Position numbers and translations under genes: made by a program
In this document: positions 47,301 to 62,300 of the stretch, in pieces
How positions within the stretch are numbered: position 1 is the first letter of the stretch
Layout of the letters: every line of letters begins with the position of its first letter
NCBI GenBank assembly: GCA_964016885.1
Contig: OZ024742.1
Location: 11,080,681 to 11,144,680 of the forward strand
Direction of reading: 5' to 3'
Length of the DNA stretch: 64,000 bases
Origin: Eledone cirrhosa
Lineage: Eukaryota; Mollusca; Cephalopoda; Octopoda; Eledonidae
Notes under the pieces: model-generated
The model's database searches: none
What the model was told of the DNA's origin: nothing
The model's input: the letters and a program-made list of their open reading frames with translations, nothing else

Positions 47301-50300
47301 AGGACAACTTACAGGTGATTTACTCAGGTAAGGTGGATAAATCTGTGTCATAGGACACCTTACAGGTGATATACTCAGGTAAGGTGGATATATCTGGGTT
47401 AGGACACCTTACAGGTGATATACTCAGGTAAGGTGGATATATCTGGGTTAGGACACCTTACAGGTGATATACTCAGGTAAGGTGGGTATATCTGGGTTAG
47501 GACACCTTACAGGTGATATACTCTGGTAAGGTGGATATATCTGGGTTAGGACACCTTACAGGTGATATACTCAGGTAAGGTGGATATATCTGGGTTAGGA
47601 CACCTTACAGGTGATATACTCAGATAAGGTGGATATATCTGGGTTATGACACCTTACATGTGATATACTCAGGTAAGGTGGATATATCTGGGCTAGGACA
47701 CCTTACAGGTGATATACTCAGGTAAGGTGGATATATCTGGGCTAGGACACCTTACAGGTGATATACTCAGATAAGGTGGATATATCTGGGTTATGACACC
47801 TTACATGTGATATACTCAGGTAAGGTGGATATATCTGGGCTAGGACACCTTACAGGGGATATACTCAGGTAAGGTGGATATATCTGGGTTATGACACCTT
47901 ACAGGTGATATACTCAGGTAAGGTGGATATATATGGTCTAGGACACCTTACAGGTGATATACTCAGGTAAGGTGGATATATCTGGGTTAGGACACATTAC
48001 AGGTGATATACTCAGGTAAGGTGGATATATCTGGGTTAGGACACCTTACAGGTGATATACTCAGGTAAGGTGGATATATCTGGGTTATGACACCTTACAT
48101 GTGATATACTCAGGTAAGGTGGATATATCTGGGTTAGGACACCTTACAGGTGATATACTCAGGTAAGGTGGATATATCTGGGTTATGACACCTTACAGGT
48201 GATATACTCAGGTAAGGTGGATATATCTGGTTTAGGACAACTTACATGTGATATACTCTGGTAAGGTGGATATATCTGGGTTAGGACACCTTACAGGTGA
48301 TATACTCAGGTAAGGGGGATATATCTGGGTTAGGACACCTTACAGGTGATATACACAGGTAAGGGGATATATCTGGGTTAGGACACCTTACAGATGATAT
48401 ACTCAGGTAAGGTGGATATATCTGGGTTAGGACACCTTACAGGTGATATACACACGTAAGGGGGATATATCGGGGTTAGGACACCTTACAGGTGATATAC
48501 ACAGGTAAGGGGATATATCTGGGTTAGGACACCTTACAGGTGATATACTCAGGTAAGGTGGATATATCTGGGTCATAGGACACCTTACAGGTGATATTCT
48601 CAGGTGAGGTGGATATATCTGGGTTAGGACACCTTACAGGTGATATACTCAGGTAAGGTGGATATATCTGGGTTAGGACACCTTACAGGTGTATATACTC
48701 AGGTAAGGGGGATATATCTGGGTTAGGACACATTACAGGTGTATATACTCAGGTAAGATGCATATATCTGGGTCATAGAAACCTTACAAGTGATATACTC
48801 AGGTAAGGTGGATATATCTGGGTCATAGGACACCTTACAGGTGATATACGCAGCTAAGGTGGATATATCTGGGTCATAGCACACCTTACAGGTGATATAC
48901 TCAGGTAAGGTGGATATATCTGGGCTAGGACAACTTACAGATTATATACTCAGGTAAGGTGGATATATCTGTGTCATAGGACACCTTACAGGTGATATAC
49001 ACAGGTAAGGTGGATATATCTGGTTTAGGACACCTTACAGTGGATATACTCAGGTAAGGTGGATATATCTGTGTCATAGGACACCTTACAGGTGATATAC
49101 TCAGGTGAGGTGGATATATCTGTGTCATAGGACACCTTACAGGTGATATACTCAGGTGAGGTGGATATATCTGCGTCATAGGACACTTTACAGGTGATAT
49201 ATTCAGGTAACGTGGATATAACTGGTCTAGGACACCTTACAGGTGATATACTCAGGTAAAGGTGGATATATCTGGGTTAGGACATCTTAGAAGTGATATA
49301 CACACGTAAGGTGGATATATCTGGGTTAGGACACCTTACAGGTGATATACACAGGTAAGGGGGGATATATCTGGGTTAGGACACCTTACAGGTGATATAC
49401 TCAGGTAAGGTGGATATATCTGGGTTAGGACACCTTACAGGTGATATACTCTGGTAAGGTGGGTATATCTGGGTTAGGACACCTTACAGTTGATATACTC
49501 AGGTAAGGTGGATATATCTTGGTTAGGACACCTTACAGGTGATATACACACGTAAGGTGGATATATCGGGGTTAGGACACCTTACAGGTGATATACACAC
49601 GTAAGGTGGATATATATGGGTTAGGACACCTTACAGGTGATATACTCAGGTAAGGTGGATATATGTGGGTCATAGATCACCTTACAGGTGATATACTCAG
49701 GTAAGGGGTATATATCTGGGTTAGGACACCTTACAGGTGATATACTCTGGTAATGTGGATATATCTGGGTTAGGACTCCTTACAGGTGATATACTCAGGT
49801 AAGGGGGATATATCTGTGTTAGGACACCTTACACGTGTATATACTCAGGTAAGGTGCATATATCTGGGTCATAGGACACCTTACAAGTTATATACTCAGG
49901 TAAGGTGGGTATATCTGGGTTAGGACACCTTACAGGTGTATATACTCAGGTAAGGTGGATATATCTGGTTTAGGACACCTTACAGGTGATATACTAAGGT
50001 AAGTTGGATATATCTTGTTCATAGGACACCTTACAGCTGATATACTCAGGTAAGGTGGATATATCTGGGTTAGGACAACTTACAGGTGATATACTCAGGT
50101 AAGGTGGATATATATGTGTCATAGGACAGCTTACAGGTGATATACGCAGGTATGGTGGATATATCTGCGTCATAGGACACTTTACAGGTGATATATTCAG
50201 GTAATGTGGATATATCTGGTCTAGGACACCTTACAGGTGATATACTCAGGTAAGGTGGATATATGTGGATTAGGACACCTTACAGTTGATATACTCAGGT

Positions 50301-53300
50301 AAGGTGGATATATCTGGTCTAGGACACCTTACAGGTGATATACTCAGGTAAGGTGGATATATGTGGGTTAGGACACCTTACAGTTGATATACTCAGGTAA
50401 GGTGGATATATCTGGTCTAGGACACCTTACAGGTGATATACTCAGGTAAGGTGGATATATCTTGGTTAGGACACCTTACATGTGATATACTCAGGTAAGG
50501 TGGATATATCTTGGTTAGGACACCTTACAGTTGATATACTCAGGTAAGGTGGATATATCTGGGTTAGGACACCTTGCAGGGGATATACTCAGGTGAGGTG
50601 GATATATCTGGTCTAGGACACCTTACAGGTGATATACTCAGGCAAGGTGGATATATCTGGGTTAGGACACTTTACAGGTGATATACTCAGGTGAGGTGGA
50701 TATATCTGGTCTAGGACACCTTACAGTTGATATACTCAGGTAAGGTGGATATATCTGGGTTAGGACACTTTACAGGTGATATACTCAGGTGAGGTGGATA
50801 TATCTGGTCTAGGACACCTTACAGTTGATATACTCAGGTTAGGTGGATATATCTGTGTTAGGACACCTTACAGGTGATTTACTCAGGTAAGGTGGATAAA
50901 TCTGTGTCATAGGACACCTTACAGGTGATATACTCAGGTAAGGTGGATATATCTGGGTTAGGACACCTTACAGGTGATATACTCAGGTAAGGTGGATATA
51001 TCTGGGTTAGGACACCTTACAGGTGATATACTCAGGTAAGGTGGGTATATCTGGGTTAGGACACCTTACAGGTGATATACTCTGGTAAGGTGGATATATC
51101 TGGGTTAGGACACCTTACAGGTGATATACTCAGGTAAGGTGGATATATCTGGGTTAGGACACCTTACAGGTGATATACTCAGATAAGGTGGATATATCTG
51201 GGTTATGACACCTTACATGTGATATACTCAGGTAAGGTGGATATATCTGGGCTAGGACACCTTACAGGGGATGTACTCAGGTAAGGTGGATATATCTGGG
51301 TTATGACACCTTACAGGTGATATACTCAGGTAAGGTGAATATATATGGTCTAGGACACCTTACAGGTGATATACTCAGGTAAGGTGGATATATCTGGGTT
51401 AGGACACATTACAGGTGATATACTCAGGTAAGGTGGATATATCTGGGTTAGGACACCTTACAGGTGATATACTCAGGTAAGGTGGATATATCTGGGTTAT
51501 GACACCTTACATGTGATATACTCAGGTAAGGTGGATATATCTGGGTTAGGACACCTTACAGGTGATATACTCAGGTAAGGTGGATATATCTGGGTTATGA
51601 CACCTTACAGGTGATATACTCTGGTAAGGTGGATATATCTGGGTTAGGACACCTTACAGGTGATATACTCTGGTAAGGTGGATATATCTGGGTTAGGACA
51701 CCTTACAGGTGATATACACACGTAAGGGGGATATATCGGGGTTAGGACACCTTACAGGTGATATACACAGGTAAGGGGATATATCTGGGTTAGGACACCT
51801 TACAGGTGATATACTCAGGTAAGGGGGATATATCTGGGTTAGGACACCTTACAGGTGATATACTCAGGTAAGGTGGATATATCTGGGTTATGACACCTTA
51901 CAGGTGATATACTCTGGTAAGGTGGATATATCTGGGCTAGGACACCTTACAGGTGATATACTCAGGTAAGGGGGATATATCTGGGTTAGGACACCTTACA
52001 GGTGATATACACAGGTAAGGGGATATATCTGGGTTAGGACACCTTACAGATGATATACTCAGGTAAGGTGGATATATCTGGGTTAGGACACCTTACAGGT
52101 GATATACACACGTAAGGGGGATATATCGGGGTTAGGACACCTTACAGGTGATATACACAGGTAAGGGGATATATCTGGGTTAGGACACCTTACAGGTGAT
52201 ATACTCAGGTAAGGTGGATATATCTGGGTCATAGGACACCTTACAGGTGATATTCTCATGTGAGGTGGATATATCTGGGTTAGGACACCTTACAGGTGAT
52301 ATACTCAGGTAAGGTGGATATATCTGGGTTAGGACTCCTTACAGGTGATATATTCAGGTAAGGGGGATATAACTGGGTTAGGACACATTACAGGTGTATA
52401 TACTCAGGTAAGATGCATATATCTGGGTCATAGAAACCTTACAAGTGATATACTCAGGTAAGGTGGATATATCTGGGTCATAGGACACCTTACAGGTGAT
52501 ATACGCAGCTAAGGTGGATATATCTGGGTCATAGCACACCTTACAGGTGATATACTCAGGTAAGGTGGATATATCTGGGCTAGGACAACTTACAGATTAT
52601 ATACTCAGGTAAGGTGGATATATCTGTGTCATAGGACACCTTACAGGTGATATACTCAGGTAAGGTGGATATATCTAGTTTAGGACACCTTACAGTGGAT
52701 ATACTCAGGTAAGGTGGATATATCTGTGTCATAGGACACCTTACAGGTGATATACTCAGGTGAGGTGGATATATCTGTGTCATAGGACACCTTACAGGTG
52801 ATATACTCAGGTGAGGTGGATATATCTGCGTCATAGGACACTTTACAGGTGATATATTCAGGTAACGTGGATATAACTGGTCTAGGACACCTTACAGGTG
52901 ATATACTCAGGTAAAGGTGGATATATCTGGGTTAGGACATCTTAGAAGTGATATACACACGTAAGGTGGATATATCTGGGTTAGGACACCTTACAGGTGA
53001 TATACACAGGTAAGGGGGGATATATCTGGGTTAGGACACCTTACAGGTGATATACTCAGGTAAGGTGGATATATCTGGGTTAGGACACCTTACAGGTGAT
53101 ATACTCTGGTAAGGTGGGTATATCTGGGTTAGGACACCTTACAGTTGATATACTCAGGTAAGGTGGATATATCTTGGTTAGGACACCTTACAGGTGATAT
53201 ACACACGTAAGGTGGATATATCGGGGTTAGGACACCTTACAGGTGATATACACACGTAAGGTGGATATATATGGGTTAGGACACCTTACAGGTGATATAC

Positions 53301-56300
53301 TCAGGTAAGGTGGATATATCTGGGTTAGGACACCTTACAGGTGATATACTCAGGTAAGGTGGATATATGTGGGTCATAGATCACCTTACAGGTGATATAC
53401 TCAGGTAAGGGGTATATATCTGGGTTAGGACACCTTACAGGTGATATACTCTGGTAATGTGGATATATCTGGGTTAGGACTCCTTACAGGTGATATACTC
53501 AGGTAAGGGGGATATATCTGTGTTAGGACACCTTACACGTGTATATACTCAGGTAAGGTGCATATATCTGGGTCATAGGACACCTTACAAGTTATATACT
53601 CAGGTAAGGTGGATATATCTGGGTCATAGGACACCTTTCAGGTGATATACTCAGGTAAGGTGGGTATATCTGGGTTAGGACACCTTACAGGTGTATATAC
53701 TCAGGTAAGGTGGATATATCTGGTTTAGGACACCTTACAGGTGATATACTCAGGTAAGGTCGATATATCTGGGTTAGGACACCTTACAGGTGATATACTC
53801 AGGTAAGGTGGATATATATGTGTCATAGGACAGCTTACAGGTGATATACGCAGGTATGGTGGATATATCTGCGTCATAGGACACTTTACAGGTGATATAT
53901 TCAGGTAATGTGGATATATCTGGTCTAGGACACCTTACAGGTGATATACTCAGGTAAGGTGGATCTATCTGGGTTAGGACACCTTACAGGTGATATACTC
54001 AGGTAGGGTGGATATATCTGGGTTAGGACACCTTACAGGTGATATACTCAGGTAAGGTGGATATATCTGGGTTAGGACACCTTACATGTGATATACTCAG
54101 GTAAGGTGGATATATCTGTGTTAGGACACCTTACAGCTGATATACTCAGGTAAGGTGGGTATATCTGGGTTAGGACACCTTACAGGTGATATACTCAGGT
54201 AAGGTGGATATATCTGGGTTAGGACAGCTTACAGGTGATATACTCAGGTGAGGTGGATATATCTGGTTTAGGACACCTTACAGGTGATATACACAGGTAA
54301 GGTGGATATATATCGGTTAGGACACCTGACAGGTGATATACTCAGGTAAGGTGGATATCTCTGGGTTAGCACACCTTACAGGTAATATACTCAGGTAAGG
54401 TGGATATATCTGGGTCATAGGACACCTTACAGGTGATATACTCAGGTAAGGTGGATATATATGGGTTAGGACACCTTACAGGTGATATACACAGGTAAGG
54501 GGATATATCTGGGTTAGGACACCTTACAGGTGATATACTCAGGTAAGGTGGATATATCTGGGTCATAGGACACCTTAGAGGTGATATACTCAGGTAAGGT
54601 GGATATATGTGGGTCATAGATCACCTTACATGTGATATACTCAGGTAAGGGGGATATATCTGGGTTAGGACACCTTACAGGTGATATATTCTGGTAAGGT
54701 GGATATATCTGGGTTAGGACTCCTTACAGGTGATATATTCAGGTAAGGGGGATATATCTGGGTTAGGACACATTACAGGTGTATATACTCAGGTAAGATG
54801 CATATATCTGGGTCATAGAAACCTTACAAGTGATATACTCAGGTAAGGTGGATATAACTGGGTCATAGGACACCTTACAGGTGATATACGCAGCTAAGGT
54901 GGATATATCTGGGTCATAGCACACCTTACAGGTGATATACTCAGGTAAGGTGGATATATCTGGGCTAGGACAACTTACAGATTATATACTCAGGTAAGGT
55001 GGATATATCTGGTTTAGGACACCTTACAGGTGATATACTCAGGTAAGGTGGATATATCTGGTTTAGGACACCTTACAGTTGATATACTCAGGTAAGGTGG
55101 ATATATCTGTCATAGGACACCTTACAGGTGATATACTCAGGTGAGGTGGATATATCTGTGTCATAGGACACCTTACAGGTGATATACTCAGGTGAGGTGG
55201 ATATATCTGCGTCATAGGACACTTTACAGGTGATATATTCAGGTAACGTGGATATAACTGGTCTAGGACACCTTACAGGTGATATACTCAGGTAAAGGTG
55301 GATATATCTGGGTTAGGACATCTTAGAAGTGATATACACACGTAAGGTGGATATATGTGGGTTAGGACACCTTACAGGTGATATACACAGGTAAGGGGGG
55401 ATATATCTGGGTTAGGACACCTTACAGGTGATATACTCAGGTAAGGTGGATATATCTGGGTTAGGACACCTTACAGGTGATATACTCTGGTAAGGTGGGT
55501 ATATCTGGGTTAGGACACCTTACAGTTGATATACTCAGGTAAGGTGGATATATCTTGGTTAGGACACCTTACAGGTGATATACACACGTAAGGTGGATAT
55601 ATCGGGGTTAGGACACCTTACAGGTGATATACACACGTAAGGTGGATATATATGGGTTAGGACACCTTACAGGTGATATAGTCAGGTAAGGTGGATATAT
55701 GTGGGTCATAGATCACCTTACAGGTGATATACTCAGGTAAGGGGTATATATCTGGGTTAGGACTCCTTACAGGTGATATACTCTGGTAATGTGGATATAT
55801 CTGGGTTAGGACTCCTTACAGGTGATATACTCAGGTAAGGGGGATATATCTGTGTTAGGACACCTTACAGGTGTATATACTCAGGTAAGGTGCATATATC
55901 TGGGTCATAGGACACCTTACAAGTTATATACTCAGGTAAGGTGGATATATCTGGGTCATAGGACACCTTTCAGGTGATATACTCAGGTAAGGTGGGTATA
56001 TCTGGGTTAGGACACCTTACAGGTGTATATACTCAGGTAAGGTGGATATATCTGGTTTAGGACACCTTACAGGTGATATACTAAGGTAAGTTGGATATAT
56101 CTTGTTCATAGGACACCTTACAGCTGATATACTCAGGTAAGGTGGATATATCTGGGTTAGGACACCTTACAGTTGATATACTCAGGTAAGGTGGATATAT
56201 ATGTGTCATAGGACAGCTTACAGGTGATATACGCAGGTATGGTGGATATATCTGCGTCATAGGACACTTTACAGGTGATATATTCAGGTAATGTGGATAT

Positions 56301-59300
56301 ATCTGGTCTAGGACACCTTACAGGTGATATACTCAGGTAAGGTGGATCTATCTGGGTTAGGACACCTTACAGGTGATATACTCAGGTAAGGTGGATATAT
56401 CTGGGTTAGGACACCTTACAGGTGATATACTCAGGTAAGGTGGATATATCTGGGTTAGGACACCTTATATGTGATATACTCAGGTAAGGTGGATATATCT
56501 GGGTTAGGACACATTACAGCTGATATACTCAGGTAAGGTGGGTATATCTGGGTTAGGACACCTTACAGGTGATATACTCAGGTAAGGTGGATATATCTGG
56601 GTTAGGACAGCTTACAGGTGATATACTCAGGTAAGGTGGATATATCTGGGTTAGGACACCTGACAGGTGATATACTCAGGTAAGGTGGATATCTCTGGGT
56701 TAGCACACCTTACAGGTAATATACTCAGGTAAGGTGGATATATCTGGGTTAGGACACCTTACAGGTGATATACTCAGGTAAGGTGGATATATCTGGGTTA
56801 GGACAGCTTACAGGTGATATACTCAGGTAAGGTGGATATATCTGGGTTAGGACACCTGACAGGTGATATACTCAGGTAAGGTGGATATCTCTGGGTTAGC
56901 ACACCTTACAGGTGATATACTCAGGTAAGGTGGATATATCTGGGTTAGGACACCTTACAGTTGATATACTCAGGTGAGGTGGATATATCTGGTTTAGGAC
57001 ACCTTACAGGTGATATACTCAGGTAAGGTGGATATATATCGGTTAGGACACCTGACAGGTGATATACTCAGGTAAGGTGGATATCTCTGGGTTAGCACAC
57101 CTTACAGGTAATATACTCAGGTAAGGTGGATATATCTGGGTCATAGGACACCTTACAGGTGATATACTCAGGTAAGGTGGATATATATGGGTTAGGACAC
57201 CTTACAGGTGATATACTCAGGTAAGGTGGATATATCTGGGTTAGGACACCTTACAGGTGATATACTCAGGTAAGGTGGATATATCTGGGTTAGGACACCT
57301 TACAGGTGATATACTCAGGTAAGGTGGATGTATCTGGTCTAGGACACCTTACAGGTGATATACTCAGGTAAGGTGGATATATCTGGGTTAGGACACCTTA
57401 CAGGTGATATACTCAGGTAAGGTGGATATATCTGGCTTAGGACACCTTACAGGTGATATACTCAGGTAAGGTGGGTATATCTGGGTTAGGACACCTTACA
57501 GGAGATATACTCAGGTAAGGTGGGTATATCTGGGTTAGGACACCTTACAGGTGATATACTCAGGTGAGGTGGGTATATCTGGTTTAGGACACCTTACAGT
57601 TGATATACTCAGGTGAGGTGGGTATATCTGGTTTAGGACACCTTACAGGTGATATACTCAGGTAAGGTGGATATATCTGGGTTAGGACACCTTACAGGTG
57701 ATATACTCAGGTAAGCTGGATATATCTGGGTTAGGACACCTTACAGGTGATATACTCAGGTAAGGTGGGTATATCTGGGTTAGGACAACTTACAGGTGAT
57801 ATACTCAGGTAAGGTGGATATATCTGGGTTAGGACACCTTACAGGTGATATACTCAGGTAAGGTGGATATATCTGGGTTACGACACCTTACAGGTGATAT
57901 ACTCAGGTAAGGTGGGTATATCTGGGTTAGGACACCTTACAGGTAATATACTCAGGTAAGGTGGATATATCTGGGTTAGGACACTTTCCAGGTGATATAC
58001 TCAGGTGATGTGGATATATCTGGTCTAGGACACCTTACAGGTGATATACTCAGGTAAGGTGGATATATGTGGGTTAGGACACCTTACAGTTGATATACTC
58101 AGGTAAGGTGGATATATCTGGTCTAGGACAACTTACAGGTGATATACTCAGGTAAGGTGGATATATGTGGGTTAGGACACCTTACAGTTGATATACTCAG
58201 GTAAGGTGGATATATCTGGTCTAGGACACCTTACAGGTGATATACTCAGGTAAGGTGGATATATCTGGGTAAGGACACCTTACAGTTGATATACTCAGGT
58301 AAGGTGGATATATCTGGGTTAGGACACCTTGCAGGGGATATAATCAGGTGAGGTGGATATATCTGGTCTAGGACACCTTACAGGTGATATACTCAGGTAA
58401 GGTGGATATATCTGGGTTAGGACACTTTACAGGTGATATACTCAGGTGAGGTGGATATATCTGGTCTAGGACACCTTACAGTTGATATACTCAGGTAAGG
58501 TGGATATATCTGGGTTAGGACACTTTACAGGTGATATACTCAGGTGAGGTGGATATATCTGGGTTAGGACACCTTACAGGTGATATACTCAGGTGAGGTG
58601 GATATATCTGGTCTAGGACACCTTACAGGTGATATACTCAGGTAAGGTGGATATATATGTGTCATAGGACAGCTTACAGGTGATATACGCAGGTATGGTG
58701 GATATATCTGCGTCATAGGACACTTTACAGGTGATATATTCAGGTAATGTGGATATATCTGGTCTAGGACACCTTACAGGTGATATACTCAGGTAAGGTG
58801 GATATATGTGGATTAGGACACCTTACAGTTGATATACTCAGGTAAGGTGGATATATCTGGTCTAGGACACCTTACAGGTGATATACTCAGGTAAGGTGGA
58901 TATATGTGGGTTAGGACACCTTACAGTTGATATACTCAGGTAAGGTGGATATATCTGGTCTAGGACACCTTACAGGTGATATACTCAGGTAAGGTGGATA
59001 TATCTTGGTTAGGACACCTTACATGTGATATACTCAGGTAAGGTGGATATATCTTGGTTAGGACACCTTACAGTTGATATACTCAGGTAAGGTGGATATA
59101 TCTGGGTTAGGACACCTTGCAGGGGATATACTCAGGTGAGGTGGATATATCTGGTCTAGGACACCTTACAGGTGATATACTCAGGCAAGGTGGATATATC
59201 TGGGTTAGGACACTTTACAGGTGATATACTCAGGTGAGGTGGATATATCTGGTCTAGGACACCTTACAGTTGATATACTCAGGTAAGGTGGATATATCTG

Positions 59301-62300
59301 GGTTAGGACACTTTACAGGTGATATACTCAGGTGAGGTGGATATATCTGGTCTAGGACACCTTACAGTTGATATACTCAGGTTAGGTGGATATATCTGTG
59401 TTAGGACACCTTACAGGTGATTTACTCAGGTAAGGTGGATAAATCTGTGTCATAGGACACCTTACAGGTGATATACTCAGGTAAGGTGGATATATCTGGG
59501 TTAGGACACCTTACAGGTGATATACTCAGGTAAGGTGGATATATCTGGGTTAGGACACCTTACAGGTGATATACTCAGGTAAGGTGGGTATATCTGGGTT
59601 AGGACACCTTACAGGTGATATACTCTGGTAAGGTGGATATATCTGGGTTAGGACACCTTACAGGTGATATACTCAGGTAAGGTGGATATATCTGGGTTAG
59701 GACACCTTACAGGTGATATACTCAGATAAGGTGGATATATCTGGGTTATGACACCTTACATGTGATATACTCAGGTAAGGTGGATATATCTGGGCTAGGA
59801 CACCTTACAGGGGATGTACTCAGGTAAGGTGGATATATCTGGGTTATGACACCTTACAGGTGATATACTCAGGTAAGGTGAATATATATGGTCTAGGACA
59901 CCTTACAGGTGATATACTCAGGTAAGGTGGATATATCTGGGTTAGGACACATTACAGGTGATATACTCAGGTAAGGTGGATATATCTGGGTTAGGACACC
60001 TTACAGGTGATATACTCAGGTAAGGTGGATATATCTGGGTTATGACACCTTACATGTGATATACTCAGGTAAGGTGGATATATCTGGGTTAGGACACCTT
60101 ACAGGTGATATACTCAGGTAAGGTGGATATATCTGGGTTATGACACCTTACAGGTGATATACTCTGGTAAGGTGGATATATCTGGGTTAGGACACCTTAC
60201 AGGTGATATACTCAGGTAAGGGGGATATATCTGGGTTAGGACACCTTACAGGTGATATACTCAGGTAAGGTGGATATATCTGGGTTATGACACCTTACAG
60301 GTGATATACTCTGGTAAGGTGGATATATCTGGGCTAGGACACCTTACAGGTGATATACTCAGGTAAGGGGGATATATCTGGGTTAGGACACCTTACAGGT
60401 GATATACACAGGTAAGGGGATATATCTGGGTTAGGACACCTTACAGATGATATACTCAGGTAAGGTGGATATATCTGGGTTAGGACACCTTACAGGTGAT
60501 ATACACACGTAAGGGGGATATATCGGGGTTAGGACACCTTACAGGTGATATACACAGGTAAGGGGATATATCTGGGTTAGGACACCTTACAGGTGATATA
60601 CTCAGGTAAGGTGGATATATCTGGGTCATAGGACACCTTACAGGTGATATTCTCATGTGAGGTGGATATATCTGGGTTAGGACACCTTACAGGTGATATA
60701 CTCAGGTAAGGTGGATATATCTGGGTTAGGACTCCTTACAGGTGATATATTCAGGTAAGGGGGATATAACTGGGTTAGGACACATTACAGGTGTATATAC
60801 TCAGGTAAGATGCATATATCTGGGTCATAGAAACCTTACAAGTGATATACTCAGGTAAGGTGGATATATCTGGGTCATAGGACACCTTACAGGTGATATA
60901 CGCAGCTAAGGTGGATATATCTGGGTCATAGCACACCTTACAGGTGATATACTCAGGTAAGGTGGATATATCTGGGCTAGGACAACTTACAGATTATATA
61001 CTCAGGTAAGGTGGATATATCTGTGTCATAGGACACCTTACAGGTGATATACTCAGGTAAGGTGGATATATCTGGTTTAGGACACCTTACAGTGGATATA
61101 CTCAGGTAAGGTGGATATATCTGTGTCATAGGACACCTTACAGGTGATATACTCAGGTGAGGTGGATATATCTGTGTCATAGGACACCTTACAGGTGATA
61201 TACTCAGGTGAGGTGGATATATCTGCGTCATAGGACACTTTACAGGTGATATATTCAGGTAACGTGGATATAACTGGTCTAGGACACCTTACAGGTGATA
61301 TACTCAGGTAAAGGTGGATATATCTGGGTTAGGACATCTTAGAAGTGATATACACACGTAAGGTGGATATATCTGGGTTAGGACACCTTACAGGTGATAT
61401 ACACAGGTAAGGGGGGATATATCTGGGTTAGGACACCTTACAGGTGATATACTCAGGTAAGGTGGATATATCTGGGTTAGGACACCTTACAGGTGATATA
61501 CTCTGGTAAGGTGGGTATATCTGGGTTAGGACACCTTACAGTTGATATACTCAGGTAAGGTGGATATATCTTGGTTAGGACACCTTACAGGTGATATACA
61601 CACGTAAGGTGGATATATCGGGGTTAGGACACCTTACAGGTGATATACACACGTAAGGTGGATATATATGGGTTAGGACACCTTACAGGTGATATACTCA
61701 GGTAAGGTGGATATATCTGGGTTAGGACACCTTACAGGTGATATACTCAGGTAAGGTGGATATATGTGGGTCATAGATCACCTTACAGGTGATATACTCA
61801 GGTAAGGGGTATATATCTGGGTTAGGACACCTTACAGGTGATATACTCTGGTAATGTGGATATATCTGGGTTAGGACTCCTTACAGGTGATATACTCAGG
61901 TAAGGGGGATATATCTGTGTTAGGACACCTTACACGTGTATATACTCAGGTAAGGTGCATATATCTGGGTCATAGGACACCTTACAAGTTATATACTCAG
62001 GTAAGGTGGATATATCTGGGTCATAGGACACCTTTCAGGTGATATACTCAGGTAAGGTGGGTATATCTGGGTTAGGACACCTTACAGGTGTATATACTCA
62101 GGTAAGGTGGATATATCTGGTTTAGGACACCTTACAGGTGATATACTCAGGTAAGGTCGATATATCTGGGTTAGGACACCTTACAGGTGATATACTCAGG
62201 TAAGGTGGATATATATGTGTCATAGGACAGCTTACAGGTGATATACGCAGGTATGGTGGATATATCTGCGTCATAGGACACTTTACAGGTGATATATTCA